Part shown: positions 47,580-55,951 of the stretch, one piece after another
Position numbering within the stretch: the stretch's first letter is position 1
Layout: the number at the start of each line of letters is the position of its first letter
Assembly (NCBI RefSeq): GCF_004919105.1
Contig: NZ_STGK01000002.1
Coordinates: 248,001 to 312,000 of the forward strand
Direction of reading: 5' to 3'
Source of the DNA: Nocardioides sp. GY 10113
GTDB lineage: Bacteria > Actinomycetota > Actinomycetes > Propionibacteriales > Nocardioidaceae
Length of the DNA: 64,000 nucleotides
Translations under genes and position numbers: made by a program
The notes under the pieces: generated by a model
The model's input: only the letters and a program-made list of their open reading frames with translations
Database searches by the model: none
Told to the model about the DNA's origin: nothing

Positions 47580-49247
47580 TCACATGCGCTCGGGCGCGGT
47601 GACGCCGAGCAGGTCGAGGCCGTTGGCGATCACGGTCTGCACGGCGACCACCAGCACCAGCCGGGCCAGGTTCTCCGGGCCGACGGGCTCGTCGCCCTGC
47701 GGCAGCATCCGGCACTCCTTGGTGTCGTACCACTTGTTGAACACCGAGGCGGTGTCCTCCAGGTAGCGGGCGATGCGGTGCGGCTCGCGCAGCTCCGCAG
47801 CGCTGGCCACGACCCGCGGGAACTCCGCCAGGGCGCGCAGCAGCTCGCCGTCGCGCTCGTGGCCGAGCAGCGAGGGGTCGAACTCCTCGGGGAGCGCCAT
47901 GCCCAGGTCGCGGGCGTTCTCGACCATCCGGCAGGTGCGCGCGTGGGCGTACTGCACGTAGTAGACCGGGTTGTCGTTGGAGGCCTTGGTGATCTCGGCG
48001 ACGTCCAGGGTCAGCGGCGAGTCGGCCGGGTAGCGCGCCAGGGAGTACCGCAGCGCGTCCACGCCGATCTCCTCGGCCAGCTCGTTGAGCGTGACGATCG
48101 TGCCCGCGCGCTTGGAGAGCTTCAGCTCCGCGCCGTCGCGGTAGATCTTCACCAGCTGGCCGATCAGCACGTCCAGGGTCTGCTCCGGGTCGTCGCCGAC
48201 GCAGGAGGCCATCGCCTTGAGCCGGCCGACGTAGCCGTGGTGGTCCGCGCCGAGCAGGTAGATGCAGTGGTCGTAGCCGCGCGTGCGCTTGTTCAGGTAG
48301 TACGCCGTGTCCGAGGCGAAGTAGGTCAGCTCGCCATCGGACTTGATCAGCACCCGGTCCTTGTCGTCGCCGAAGTCGGTGGTGCGCATCCACAGCGCGC
48401 CGCCGTCCTCGAAGACGTGGCCGAGCTCCTTGAGGCGGGCCAGGGTCTCGGGCACCGACCCCGAGTCGTGCAGGGACAGCTCGGAGAACCACACGTCGAA
48501 GTGCGTGTTGAACATCGCCAACTGGTCCTGCTGCTCCTTCAGCTGCAGCTCGTAGCCCTTGGCGCGGACCGCGGCGAGGCGCTCGTCGGCAGGCAGCTCG
48601 AAGATGCCGGGGCTGGCCTCCCCGACGGCCTTGGCCAGGTCGTCGATGTAACCGCCGGCGTACCCGCTCTCGGGGGTCGGCTCACCGAGGGCGGCGGCGA
48701 TGATCGAGCTCGCGAAGTTGTTCATCTGGACGCCGCGGTCGTTGATGTAGAACTCGCGGGTCACCTCGGCACCGGCGGCCGCCAGCACCCGGCCGATGGC
48801 GTCGCCGAGCACGGCCCAGCGGGTGTGGCCGAGGTGCAGCGGGCCGGTCGGGTTGGCGGAGATGAACTCGACGTTGATCTTCTGCCCGGCCAGGGTGTCG
48901 GTGTGGCCGTACGCCGCCCCGGCGGCCACGATCTCGCCGGCCAGGCGGCCCTGGGCGCCGGCCTCCACCGAGATGTTGAGGAAGCCCGGGCCGGCGATCT
49001 CGACGCCGGCGATGCCGTCGGCCTCGCCCAGCCGGGCGGCGATCAGCTCGCCGAGCGCGCGCGGGTTGGTGCCGGCCTTCTTGGCCAGCTGCAGCGCGAC
49101 GTTGGTGGCGTAGTCGCCGTGCCCCTTCTGCCGGGGTCGCTCCACCGTCACGCTGGTCGGGAGGCCGTCGGGCAGGGTGAGCGCACCCTCCGCGACAAGC
49201 GCCTCGAGAGTGCCGACGATCGTGGTGGAGAGCTGCTCTGGGGTCAC
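47580..49247 (-). CDS. argS: arginyl-tRNA synthetase
   Basis: A 555-residue class-I synthetase. The N-terminal Add-1 domain contains VERPRQKGHGDYATNVAL. The HIGH motif is HLGH in NPTGPLHLGHTRWAV, and the KMSKS-like loop is ELKLSKRAGTIVTL. The C-terminal DALR anticodon domain ends VIANGLDLLGVTAPERM. It heads the long minus-strand block. A TAGGCT 6 nt before the GTG suggests leaderless expression. A tRNA-Arg lies just beyond on the other strand. Confidence 0.97.
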   Translation of the reverse strand: MTPEQLSTTIVGTLEALVAEGALTLPDGLPTSVTVERPRQKGHGDYATNVALQLAKKAGTNPRALGELIAARLGEADGIAGVEIAGPGFLNISVEAGAQGRLAGEIVAAGAAYGHTDTLAGQKINVEFISANPTGPLHLGHTRWAVLGDAIGRVLAAAGAEVTREFYINDRGVQMNNFASSIIAAALGEPTPESGYAGGYIDDLAKAVGEASPGIFELPADERLAAVRAKGYELQLKEQQDQLAMFNTHFDVWFSELSLHDSGSVPETLARLKELGHVFEDGGALWMRTTDFGDDKDRVLIKSDGELTYFASDTAYYLNKRTRGYDHCIYLLGADHHGYVGRLKAMASCVGDDPEQTLDVLIGQLVKIYRDGAELKLSKRAGTIVTLNELAEEIGVDALRYSLARYPADSPLTLDVAEITKASNDNPVYYVQYAHARTCRMVENARDLGMALPEEFDPSLLGHERDGELLRALAEFPRVVASAAELREPHRIARYLEDTASVFNKWYDTKECRMLPQGDEPVGPENLARLVLVVAVQTVIANGLDLLGVTAPERM

Positions 49248-49253
49248 CCCGCC

Positions 49254-49259
49254 AGCCTA
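49254..49259 (-). promoter_or_regulatory. -10 TAGGCT of argS, leaderless
   Basis: TAGGCT on the minus strand lies 6 nt before the GTG at 49247. It would drive argS and perhaps lysA-hom-thrCB. Confidence 0.5.
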
Positions 49260-49333
49260 TCGGCGCGTGCCGGTTTCTCTCGCACCGAGATGGCCCTGTA
49301 GTGTTCGGCGCGCGCCGCTGAGGTGGCGCGGAT

Positions 49334-49406
49334 GCCTCCGTAGCTCAGGGGATAGAGCACTGGTTTCCGGTACCAGGTGTCGCAGGTTCGAATCCTGCCG
49401 GAGGCG
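49334..49406 (+). tRNA. tRNA-Arg (anticodon CCG)
   Basis: A 73-nt cloverleaf. The acceptor arm GCCTCCG pairs with CGGAGGC, the D-arm GCTC..GAGC encloses AGGGGATA, the anticodon arm CTGGT/ACCAG encloses TTCCGGT (anticodon CCG), and the T-arm contains GGTTCGAATCC. The discriminator is G and CCA is not encoded. A TAGTGT hexamer at 49299-49304 is a candidate -10 about 30 bp upstream. Confidence 0.97.
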
Positions 49407-49431
49407 CATCGGGAGGTCGTACGACCTCGCC

Positions 49432-49476
49432 GAGGAGCCGGATCCACGACCACGTGGGTCCGGCTCCCTCGTTTTT
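49432..49476 (+). terminator. rho-independent terminator after tRNA-Arg
   Basis: Bases 49432-49448 and 49453-49470 form a 17-bp stem with one bulge and one mismatch, followed by five Ts at 49472-49476. A perfect 16-bp palindrome (49413-49428) lies between it and the tRNA. Confidence 0.85.
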
Positions 49477-49515
49477 CGGCGCTGGCCCGGCACCGGCCGG
49501 CACTGGCCGGCGCCG

Positions 49516-49983
49516 TCAGGAGTGCTCGAGGGTGATGGTGACGCCGTCCCCGGTCAACGTGAGCACCGTGCCGTCGAGCGTGGCGGCCACCCCCGCGTCC
49601 AGCAGCTCCACCAGCCACGCGTCCTGGGCGGCGAGGTCGTCCGGGCATCCCCTCATGGTCGAGGCCGGCTCCGCGGTCCACCGCAGCGTCCCGTCCTCGA
49701 CCTCGTAGTCGCCGAACAGCGTGTTGCAGCCGGCGACCACCGACATCGACCCGGCCTTGAAGGAGATCGACACCCGGGTCCTCGGCACCAGCTCGTGCCC
49801 CTCGACCGAGGTGGACTGGTAGATGCTGCCGTCGAGCTCGTCCACGCTCACCGCCCCCGGCGACCCCTCGCTCGGGCTGGCGGACGCCGTGTCGGTGGCC
49901 TCCTCCGACTCCCCGTCGCCACATCCTCCGAGCAGCAGCGCCGCGAGCAGCACCGCCACCGGGCCGATCGGTGCTCCCCGCAT
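49516..49983 (-). CDS. META-domain lipoprotein
   Basis: A 155-residue protein. The signal peptide ends in a lipobox LLLGGC (Cys21), then a Ser/Glu/Ala linker to residue ~45, then a META (HslJ-like) domain with SVVAGCNTLFGDYEV, ASTMRGCPDDL and VLTLTGDGVTITLE. Such domains occur in surface lipoproteins of unclear role, some linked to stress or antibiotic tolerance. GGAGG lies 7 nt before the ATG. It converges on the tRNA-Arg terminator. Confidence 0.82.
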   Translation of the reverse strand: MRGAPIGPVAVLLAALLLGGCGDGESEEATDTASASPSEGSPGAVSVDELDGSIYQSTSVEGHELVPRTRVSISFKAGSMSVVAGCNTLFGDYEVEDGTLRWTAEPASTMRGCPDDLAAQDAWLVELLDAGVAATLDGTVLTLTGDGVTITLEHS

Positions 49984-50125
49984 GTGCCCACCTCCAGGAC
50001 GGGGCTTCGCGCCCCGTCCGTGATCATCGCCCACCGCGACGCCTGACGGAAGGGCCGGGCGACATCGCGGGTGGCTGTGGCAGGGTGAGCCACCACCGCC
50101 TCGGCGACCGGGAGGACTGATCGCG

Positions 50126-50779
50126 TTGGATCGGGCGTACTGGGAGAACCACGCCGCGGCGTTCGCGGTGCTCGGCCGGCTGCACCGCGAGCCGCCGTCG
50201 GACGAGGCGCTGGCCTCGATCACCGGCCTGCTCGACGAGTGGCCGCTTCCCGGCACGCCGGGTGCGGCCGCCGGGCTCGACCGGCTGCGGCGCTCCCGCG
50301 ACGCCGGCGAGGACGCCGCCGCGGTCCGCGCCGACCACGACCGCCTGTACGGCGTCTCGGCCGTCGCCCTGGTCGCACCGTACGAGTCCGTGCACCGCGG
50401 GCAGGACCGCCTGGTCTTCGACACCGCCACGCTCCAGGTGCGCGAGTCCTACCGGGCGATCGGGCTCCAGGCGCCGCGGCTGAACCTCGAGCCGGACGAC
50501 CACATCGGGCTGGAGTTCGACTTCGTGGCGCAGGCCGTCCTGCGGGCGATCGGATCCCCCGACGACGCGGTCGCCGAGGCGGCGCTCGAGCCGGCGCGGG
50601 CGTTCCTCGTCGAGCACCTGCTGCCGTGGGCGCCGGCGATGCTCGTCCGGGCCGCGACCACGGCCCGGACCGACTTCATGGCCGGCATAGCGCTGCTCTC
50701 CTCGGGAGCGTTGGACTCCGCCCGCGCCGCCTTCGGGCTGCCCGCGGAGGACGCCACCGGGAGCGCCGCGGACCGCTGA
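50126..50779 (+). CDS. TorD/DmsD-family redox-enzyme chaperone (first copy)
   Basis: A 217-residue all-helical protein. The TorD signature is recognisable: HDRLYGVSAVALVAPYESVHRG, then DDHIGLEFDFVAQAV and FLVEHLLPWAPAML. TorD-family chaperones hold molybdoenzyme apoproteins, guard the Tat signal and help cofactor insertion; the client should be the DmsA-like protein encoded next. The TTG at 50126 has GGGAGGAC upstream. It opens the respiratory cluster, 113 bp before the catalytic gene. Confidence 0.8.
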   Translation: MDRAYWENHAAAFAVLGRLHREPPSDEALASITGLLDEWPLPGTPGAAAGLDRLRRSRDAGEDAAAVRADHDRLYGVSAVALVAPYESVHRGQDRLVFDTATLQVRESYRAIGLQAPRLNLEPDDHIGLEFDFVAQAVLRAIGSPDDAVAEAALEPARAFLVEHLLPWAPAMLVRAATTARTDFMAGIALLSSGALDSARAAFGLPAEDATGSAADR

Positions 50780-50892
50780 CCCTCGGTGCCCGACCGCTCG
50801 CCGACCCGGGCGCCGGGGGTCTGGTCACCGCCGACGGGCGGTGATACACAGGTGGGGCGATTGGTGGCTCGTCCTACTCGGAGGAACGTCCC

Positions 50893-53469
50893 ATGTCGAT
50901 CAACCACACCGATGCCCCGGACGATGCCGCGAGCGGGACCGACCGGCGTACCTTCCTGAAGTGGTCCGCAGCCGTCGGCGGCACCGCGGCCCTGGTGCCG
51001 GTGGTCACCGAGCTCGGGATGCCCGGGTCGGGCCCGGCCGCGGCCGCGGCGGGCTCGGCCGAGGAGGCGACCTTCGTCTGGTCGGCGTGCACCGTGAACT
51101 GCGGCTCGCGCTGTCCCGTGCGGCTGCAGGTGGAGGACGGCACCATCGTCCGGGTGCTGCCGGACAACACCGGCACCAACGAGATCGGCAGCCAGCAGGT
51201 CCGCGCGTGCGTGCGCGGCCGCTCCATCCGGCACCGGATCTACAACCCGGACCGGCTGAAGAAGCCGATGAAGCGCAAGCCGGGCACGAAGCGCGGCGAC
51301 GAGGAGTGGGAGACGATCTCCTGGGACCAGGCGCTCGACGAGATCGCCGAGAAGATGAAGGACATCAAGGCCCGGTTCGGCAACGAGGCGTTCTACATCA
51401 ACTACGGCACCGGGACCCTCGGCTCGGTGATGGCGAAGTCCTGGCCGCCCGACAAGAGCCCGTTCGCCCGGCTGATGAACACCTGGGGCGGCTACCTGGA
51501 CCACTACGCGGACTACTCGACGACCGAGATCACGGCCGCCTACCCCTACTTCTACGGCACCTGGGTCGACGGGAACACCTTCGACGACGTCAAGAACTCC
51601 GAGCTCCAGGTGATGTTCGGCAACAACCCGCTGGAGACCCGGATGTCCGGCGGCGGCCAGCTTCTGGTCTCCCAGCAGACCAAGGTCGAGCACGGCGTGA
51701 AGACGATCATCGTCGACCCCCGCTACTCCGAGACCGCGGCGCTGCTGGGCGACGAGTGGGTCCCGCTGCGGCCCGGCACCGACGCAGCCCTGGTCGCCGG
51801 CCTGCTCCACGTGATGGTCACCGAGGACCTCCACGACCAGGAGTTCCTCGACAAGTACTGCGTCGGCTTCGACGAGAAGACCCTGCCCGAGGGCGCGCCC
51901 AAGAACTCCTCCTACCGCGCCTATCTCGAGGGCAAGGGTCCCGACACCACCGAGAAGACGCCGGAGTGGGCGGCCGACATCACCGGCGTCCCGGCGAGCC
52001 GGATCCGCCAGCTCGCCCGGGAGATCGCCGGCGCCAAGCCGTGCGCGATCACCCAGGGCTGGGGTCCGCAGCGCCACGCCAACGGCGAGAACTCGGCGCG
52101 GGCGATCTTCCTGCTGGCCGCCGCCACCGGCAACGTCGGCGTACCGGGCGGCGGGACGGGGGCCCGCGAGGGAGCCCAGTACCTCTCCATCGCCGAGCCG
52201 TTCGGCAGCGAGCTGATCAATCCCTCGGAGAAGATCATCTCGGTCTTCGGCTGGCTCGACGCCATCCAGTACGGCGAGCAGCTGGACACGTTCAACGCCG
52301 GCGTGCTGAGGAAGCCCGGCCCCGGGATCCGCGACGGTGAGGTGCCGGTCGACGAGCAGGGCAACGCGACCAACATCCGCCTCGAGGTGCCGATCAAGAT
52401 GGTCTGGCAGTACTCGGGCAACTCGATCGTCAACCAGACCGGCGACAACAACGCCTCGATCAAGATCCTCCAGGACGACACGATGTGCGAGCTGATCGTC
52501 GTCTGCGACATCCAGTACACGGTCTCCGCGCGGTACGCCGACTACATCCTGCCCGGGACCTCCACGGCCGAGGAGGACGACATCCACCCCGGCGAGAACG
52601 GCGGCCCGATGGCGTACGGGATCATCTCCAGCCAGGCGATCGAGCCGCTCTACGAGTGCCGGACCGTGTTCGACATCTGCACCGACCTGGCCGACCGCCT
52701 CGGCACCAAGGAGAAGTTCACCGGCGGCAAGACCCGCGAGGAGTGGCTGCGCGAGGCGATCAAGCAGAGCCGCGAGATCGATCCGGAGCTCCCCGACTAC
52801 GACGAGTGGAAGGCGATGGGCATCTACCGTCGCGACATGGGTCCGGCGGTCTCCCTGGCCGACTTCCGCAAGAACCCGAAGGCGAACCCCCTGCCCACCC
52901 CGTCGGGGAAGATCGAGATCTACTCCGACCGACTGGCGGCGATGGCCGAGAAGTGGCAGTTCGGCGTCTTCCACGAGGAGAAGGCGGGCGACCGCCTGGT
53001 CCCCCTCCCCGAGTACGTCGAGACCTGGGAGGGTCCGCTGGAGACACGCGCCTCCGAGGAGTACCCGTTCCAGGTGATCGGCCACCACTTCAAGGGCCGC
53101 ACGCACTCCTCCTACGGCAACGTCGACTGGCTCAAGGCGGCGCACCACCAGACCGCGTGGATCAACACCCTCGATGCCGCGGACCGCGGGATCGACAACG
53201 GCGACCAGGTCTTCGTCTACAACGACCGGGGCACGATCAAGCTCGAGGCCCGCGTCACCGAACGGGTGATGCCGGGCGTGATCTCGGTGCCGCAGGGTGC
53301 CTGGTTCGACCCCAAGGGCGCCGACGAGGTGGAGCCACCGGACGGCGCCAACCCGGACCATCCGGTCGACGTCGGCGGCAACACCAACACGCTGACGTCC
53401 CTGCACCCCTCGGCGCTGGCCAAGGGCAACGCGGCGCACACCGTCGCCGCGAACGTCGTCAAGGCATGA
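50893..53469 (+). CDS. DmsA-like molybdopterin oxidoreductase, Tat-exported
   Basis: An 858-residue molybdo-bis-PGD enzyme of the DMSO reductase family. The Tat signal has twin Arg18-Arg19 (DRRTFLKW) and a hydrophobic Ala/Val stretch to ~53. Cys66, Cys70, Cys74 and Cys106 bind one [4Fe-4S] cluster. Ser209 in ADYSTTEI aligns with the DmsA Mo-ligand region, and FGNNPLETRMSGGG, QGWGPQRHANGE and DYILPGTSTAEEDD are DmsA-like. It would reduce an S- or N-oxide or a similar acceptor outside the membrane. GGAGG precedes the ATG. The substrate is not certain. Confidence 0.88.
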   Translation: MSINHTDAPDDAASGTDRRTFLKWSAAVGGTAALVPVVTELGMPGSGPAAAAAGSAEEATFVWSACTVNCGSRCPVRLQVEDGTIVRVLPDNTGTNEIGSQQVRACVRGRSIRHRIYNPDRLKKPMKRKPGTKRGDEEWETISWDQALDEIAEKMKDIKARFGNEAFYINYGTGTLGSVMAKSWPPDKSPFARLMNTWGGYLDHYADYSTTEITAAYPYFYGTWVDGNTFDDVKNSELQVMFGNNPLETRMSGGGQLLVSQQTKVEHGVKTIIVDPRYSETAALLGDEWVPLRPGTDAALVAGLLHVMVTEDLHDQEFLDKYCVGFDEKTLPEGAPKNSSYRAYLEGKGPDTTEKTPEWAADITGVPASRIRQLAREIAGAKPCAITQGWGPQRHANGENSARAIFLLAAATGNVGVPGGGTGAREGAQYLSIAEPFGSELINPSEKIISVFGWLDAIQYGEQLDTFNAGVLRKPGPGIRDGEVPVDEQGNATNIRLEVPIKMVWQYSGNSIVNQTGDNNASIKILQDDTMCELIVVCDIQYTVSARYADYILPGTSTAEEDDIHPGENGGPMAYGIISSQAIEPLYECRTVFDICTDLADRLGTKEKFTGGKTREEWLREAIKQSREIDPELPDYDEWKAMGIYRRDMGPAVSLADFRKNPKANPLPTPSGKIEIYSDRLAAMAEKWQFGVFHEEKAGDRLVPLPEYVETWEGPLETRASEEYPFQVIGHHFKGRTHSSYGNVDWLKAAHHQTAWINTLDAADRGIDNGDQVFVYNDRGTIKLEARVTERVMPGVISVPQGAWFDPKGADEVEPPDGANPDHPVDVGGNTNTLTSLHPSALAKGNAAHTVAANVVKA

Positions 53470-53501
53470 CCGGCATCGCCTGATCGTCCGAGGAGCCAGA
53501 G

Positions 53502-54218
53502 ATGACCGAGACACCGACCCCCTCCCCGTCGCCGACGAGCCCCAACGAGTCCGTCAGCGGGACCGGGACCATCACCAGGACCGACAACCAGACCGAGGCG
53601 GGCGCCGACTACGGCTTCTACTTCGACCAGTCCCTGTGCACCGGCTGCAAGGCCTGCGGCATCGCGTGCAACGACAAGCACGACCTTCCCGAAGGCGTCA
53701 TGTGGCGACGCGTGGTCGAGTACTCCGGCGGCTCCTGGATGCTCTCCGACGACAACACCGTCACCCAGGACGTCTTCACGTACTACACCTCGATCGCCTG
53801 CAACCACTGCGAGGACCCGATCTGCGTCGAGGTGTGCCCCACCACGGCGATGACCAAGCGCGAGGACGGGACGGTGTACGTCGACGACGACAAGTGCGTC
53901 GGCTGCCGGTACTGCGAGTGGGCGTGCCCCTACAGCGCCCCGCAGTTCAACGCCGAGATCGGGCACATGACCAAGTGCGACCTGTGCTTCGACTACCGCT
54001 CCGAGGGGCTGACCCCGGCCTGCGTCGCCGCCTGCCCGTCCCGGGCGCTCGACTGGGGACCGATCGCCGACCTCCGGGATCAGTACGGCGACCAGAGTGG
54101 TCTGGCGCCGTTGCCCGACCCGAGCCTCACCGATCCACACCTGGTGATCACGCCGCACCGCGACTCCGAGCCGTGGGACCACGCGTCGGGCCACATCGCC
54201 AACCCCGACGAGATCTGA
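53502..54218 (+). CDS. DmsB-like iron-sulfur electron-transfer subunit
   Basis: A 238-residue ferredoxin with four [4Fe-4S] clusters: Cys46/49/52/56, Cys100/103/108/112, Cys132/135/138/142 and Cys159/162/174/178. All sixteen cysteines are present. It passes electrons from the membrane anchor to the DmsA-like subunit. The first 30 residues are a Ser/Thr/Pro-rich extension with no signal peptide, so it presumably travels with the Tat-exported partner. It lies 32 bp after the catalytic gene. Confidence 0.92.
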   Translation: MTETPTPSPSPTSPNESVSGTGTITRTDNQTEAGADYGFYFDQSLCTGCKACGIACNDKHDLPEGVMWRRVVEYSGGSWMLSDDNTVTQDVFTYYTSIACNHCEDPICVEVCPTTAMTKREDGTVYVDDDKCVGCRYCEWACPYSAPQFNAEIGHMTKCDLCFDYRSEGLTPACVAACPSRALDWGPIADLRDQYGDQSGLAPLPDPSLTDPHLVITPHRDSEPWDHASGHIANPDEI

Positions 54219-54230
54219 GGAGGAGCTCAG

Positions 54231-55319
54231 ATGAGCCTGCACGACCTCCCGATGGTGCTGTTCACGGTCTTCACACAGATGGCCGTCGGCACCTTCCTCG
54301 CGCTCGGCGTGGTGTTCCTGGCCACCCTCGGCAAGCCGAAGCCCGACCGGGTGATCGACCCGGTGCTCTACGCGATCGGCCCGGCCCTGGTCTTCGGCCT
54401 GGCGGTCTCGACCCTGCACATGCACGACATCACCCACACCCTCAACGTGATCCGCCACTGGAACTCCTCGTGGCTGACCAGGGAGATCCTCTTCGGCGTC
54501 GCCTTCGCCGGCGTGGGGTTCCTGTTCGCGCTGCTGGCCTGGTTCCAGATCGGCAGCCGGACGATGCGGCAGGTGGTGGCGTTCGTCGCCGCGCTGCTCG
54601 GGATCGGGCTGGTCTGGGCTCAGTCGATGGTCTACTACTCGCTGCGCACCGTGCCCGCCTGGCGCACGTGGGAGGTGCCCTTCTTCTTCTTCGCCACCAC
54701 GGTGCTCCTCGGGGCGCTGGCGGTGGGCGCGGCGATCATGGTGACCACCGTCGTCCGCGCCTGGCATGCATCCCGGGCCGCCGACGCGGACGGCACGGGC
54801 GGCGCTGCCCCGGAGGCCGGGCCAGCGACCGGCGCCGACCCGGGGACCGAGACCAGTGCCACCGGCTCCGGCGGCGGCGCGGACGCCGGCGGCACCAAGG
54901 GCGGGATCGCGGTCCAGACCCGCGCCCGCGTCGCCGAGATCAACGCCCCCACCACCGAGGAGGAGTGGCAGCTGACCGTACGCATCCTCCGGGCGATCGC
55001 GGCCGTCGGCGCCGCGACGGCCGTGGCGATCCTCGTGGTCTACCCGGTCTACCTGGCCGACCTGGGCCGGGGCGACGCGGCGGCGCAGGCCACGCTCGAT
55101 GAGATGACCGACGGCCCGATGCTGTGGATCCGCCTGGTCCTGCTCGGCCTCACCGCGGTCGTCCTCGGCGTCTTCGTCTACCGGATGGCCGAGACCACGC
55201 CCCTGGCGCAGGCCCGCTCCCTGGCCCTGCTGGTCCTGCTCTGCTTCGCGATGGCGCTGGCCAGCGAGCTGCTGGGCCGCACGCTGCACTACACGACCCA
55301 GATCCGGGTCGGGATCTGA
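54231..55319 (+). CDS. DmsC-like membrane anchor subunit
   Basis: A 362-residue membrane protein with eight predicted helices (about 7-31, 44-65, 88-108, 113-135, 150-175, 248-273, 297-317, 329-348), as in DmsC, which oxidises menaquinol. Family features include LHDLPMVLFTVFTQMAVG, STLHMHDITHTLNVIRHWNSSWLTRE and ASELLGRTLHY. Residues ~180-235 are an unusual Ala/Gly/Thr-rich linker between helices 5 and 6. It starts 12 bp after the DmsB gene with GAGGAG upstream. Confidence 0.9.
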   Translation: MSLHDLPMVLFTVFTQMAVGTFLALGVVFLATLGKPKPDRVIDPVLYAIGPALVFGLAVSTLHMHDITHTLNVIRHWNSSWLTREILFGVAFAGVGFLFALLAWFQIGSRTMRQVVAFVAALLGIGLVWAQSMVYYSLRTVPAWRTWEVPFFFFATTVLLGALAVGAAIMVTTVVRAWHASRAADADGTGGAAPEAGPATGADPGTETSATGSGGGADAGGTKGGIAVQTRARVAEINAPTTEEEWQLTVRILRAIAAVGAATAVAILVVYPVYLADLGRGDAAAQATLDEMTDGPMLWIRLVLLGLTAVVLGVFVYRMAETTPLAQARSLALLVLLCFAMALASELLGRTLHYTTQIRVGI

Positions 55320-55324
55320 CGCGA

Positions 55325-55948
55325 GTGGATACCGGCGCCGGCGTCGCGGCCGCGGGCTTCGCGGTCGCGCGACTCCTGATCACGCCGCCCGACGACGCGT
55401 TCCTGGGTCGGCTCGCCGACCCGACCGGCCGGCAGTCCTGGCCGATCCGCGACCCGGCCACGATGCTCGGCCTGCGTACCCTCGCCGAGCCGTTCGGGCT
55501 GGCCGAGGTCCGCGCCGACTGGGCCCGGCTCTTCGAGCCCGGGGCCGACCCGGTCCCGCTCCGCGAGTCCGAGTGGGTCGACCTCCCCGGCGGCGCGGAC
55601 CAGCTCGTGACCGCCCTCGAGCAGCGCTACGCGGCCGCCGGCGTGCGACGCGCGCACGTCGGCGCGTGCCCGGCCGATCACATCTCCCGGGAGCTGATGT
55701 ACCTCGCGCACCTCGCCGCGCGGCTCGAGCGAGACCCCCGGCCAGTCGGGCAGCGGGGCGGTCCGCGGCCGGAGGACGAGATCCTCGACTTCGCCACCAC
55801 CCACCTCGACCGGTTCGCCGGCGACGCCCTGGAGGCGATCCGGGCGCGCGCCACCACACCGCCGATGCGGGCGCTCCCCGACCTCGCGGTCGGCGTGCTG
55901 GACTCGATGGCGGCGCTCGTCGCGACCTCCGCCGCCGGGGGCCGGTGA
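55325..55948 (+). CDS. TorD-family-like chaperone (second copy)
   Basis: A 207-residue helical protein. The segments RADWARLFEPGADPVPLRESEW, CPADHISRELMYLAHLAARLE and LDFATTHLDRFAGDALEAI follow the TorD pattern (entry loop, PDHI helix, HL-W/F helix). Its sequence differs clearly from the copy at 50126, so it is not a recent duplication. One may serve the DmsA-like subunit and the other the adaptor or iron-sulfur subunit; that is inference. The GTG at 55325 is 5 bp after the anchor gene. Confidence 0.68.
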   Translation: MDTGAGVAAAGFAVARLLITPPDDAFLGRLADPTGRQSWPIRDPATMLGLRTLAEPFGLAEVRADWARLFEPGADPVPLRESEWVDLPGGADQLVTALEQRYAAAGVRRAHVGACPADHISRELMYLAHLAARLERDPRPVGQRGGPRPEDEILDFATTHLDRFAGDALEAIRARATTPPMRALPDLAVGVLDSMAALVATSAAGGR

Positions 55949-55951
55949 GGC

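Noticed and set aside
49413-49428. Perfect 16-bp palindrome after tRNA-Arg as a phage attachment site
   Set aside because: It lies outside the tRNA, no integrase or second copy was seen, and it sits next to an ordinary terminator. It is more likely part of the 3' transcript structure.
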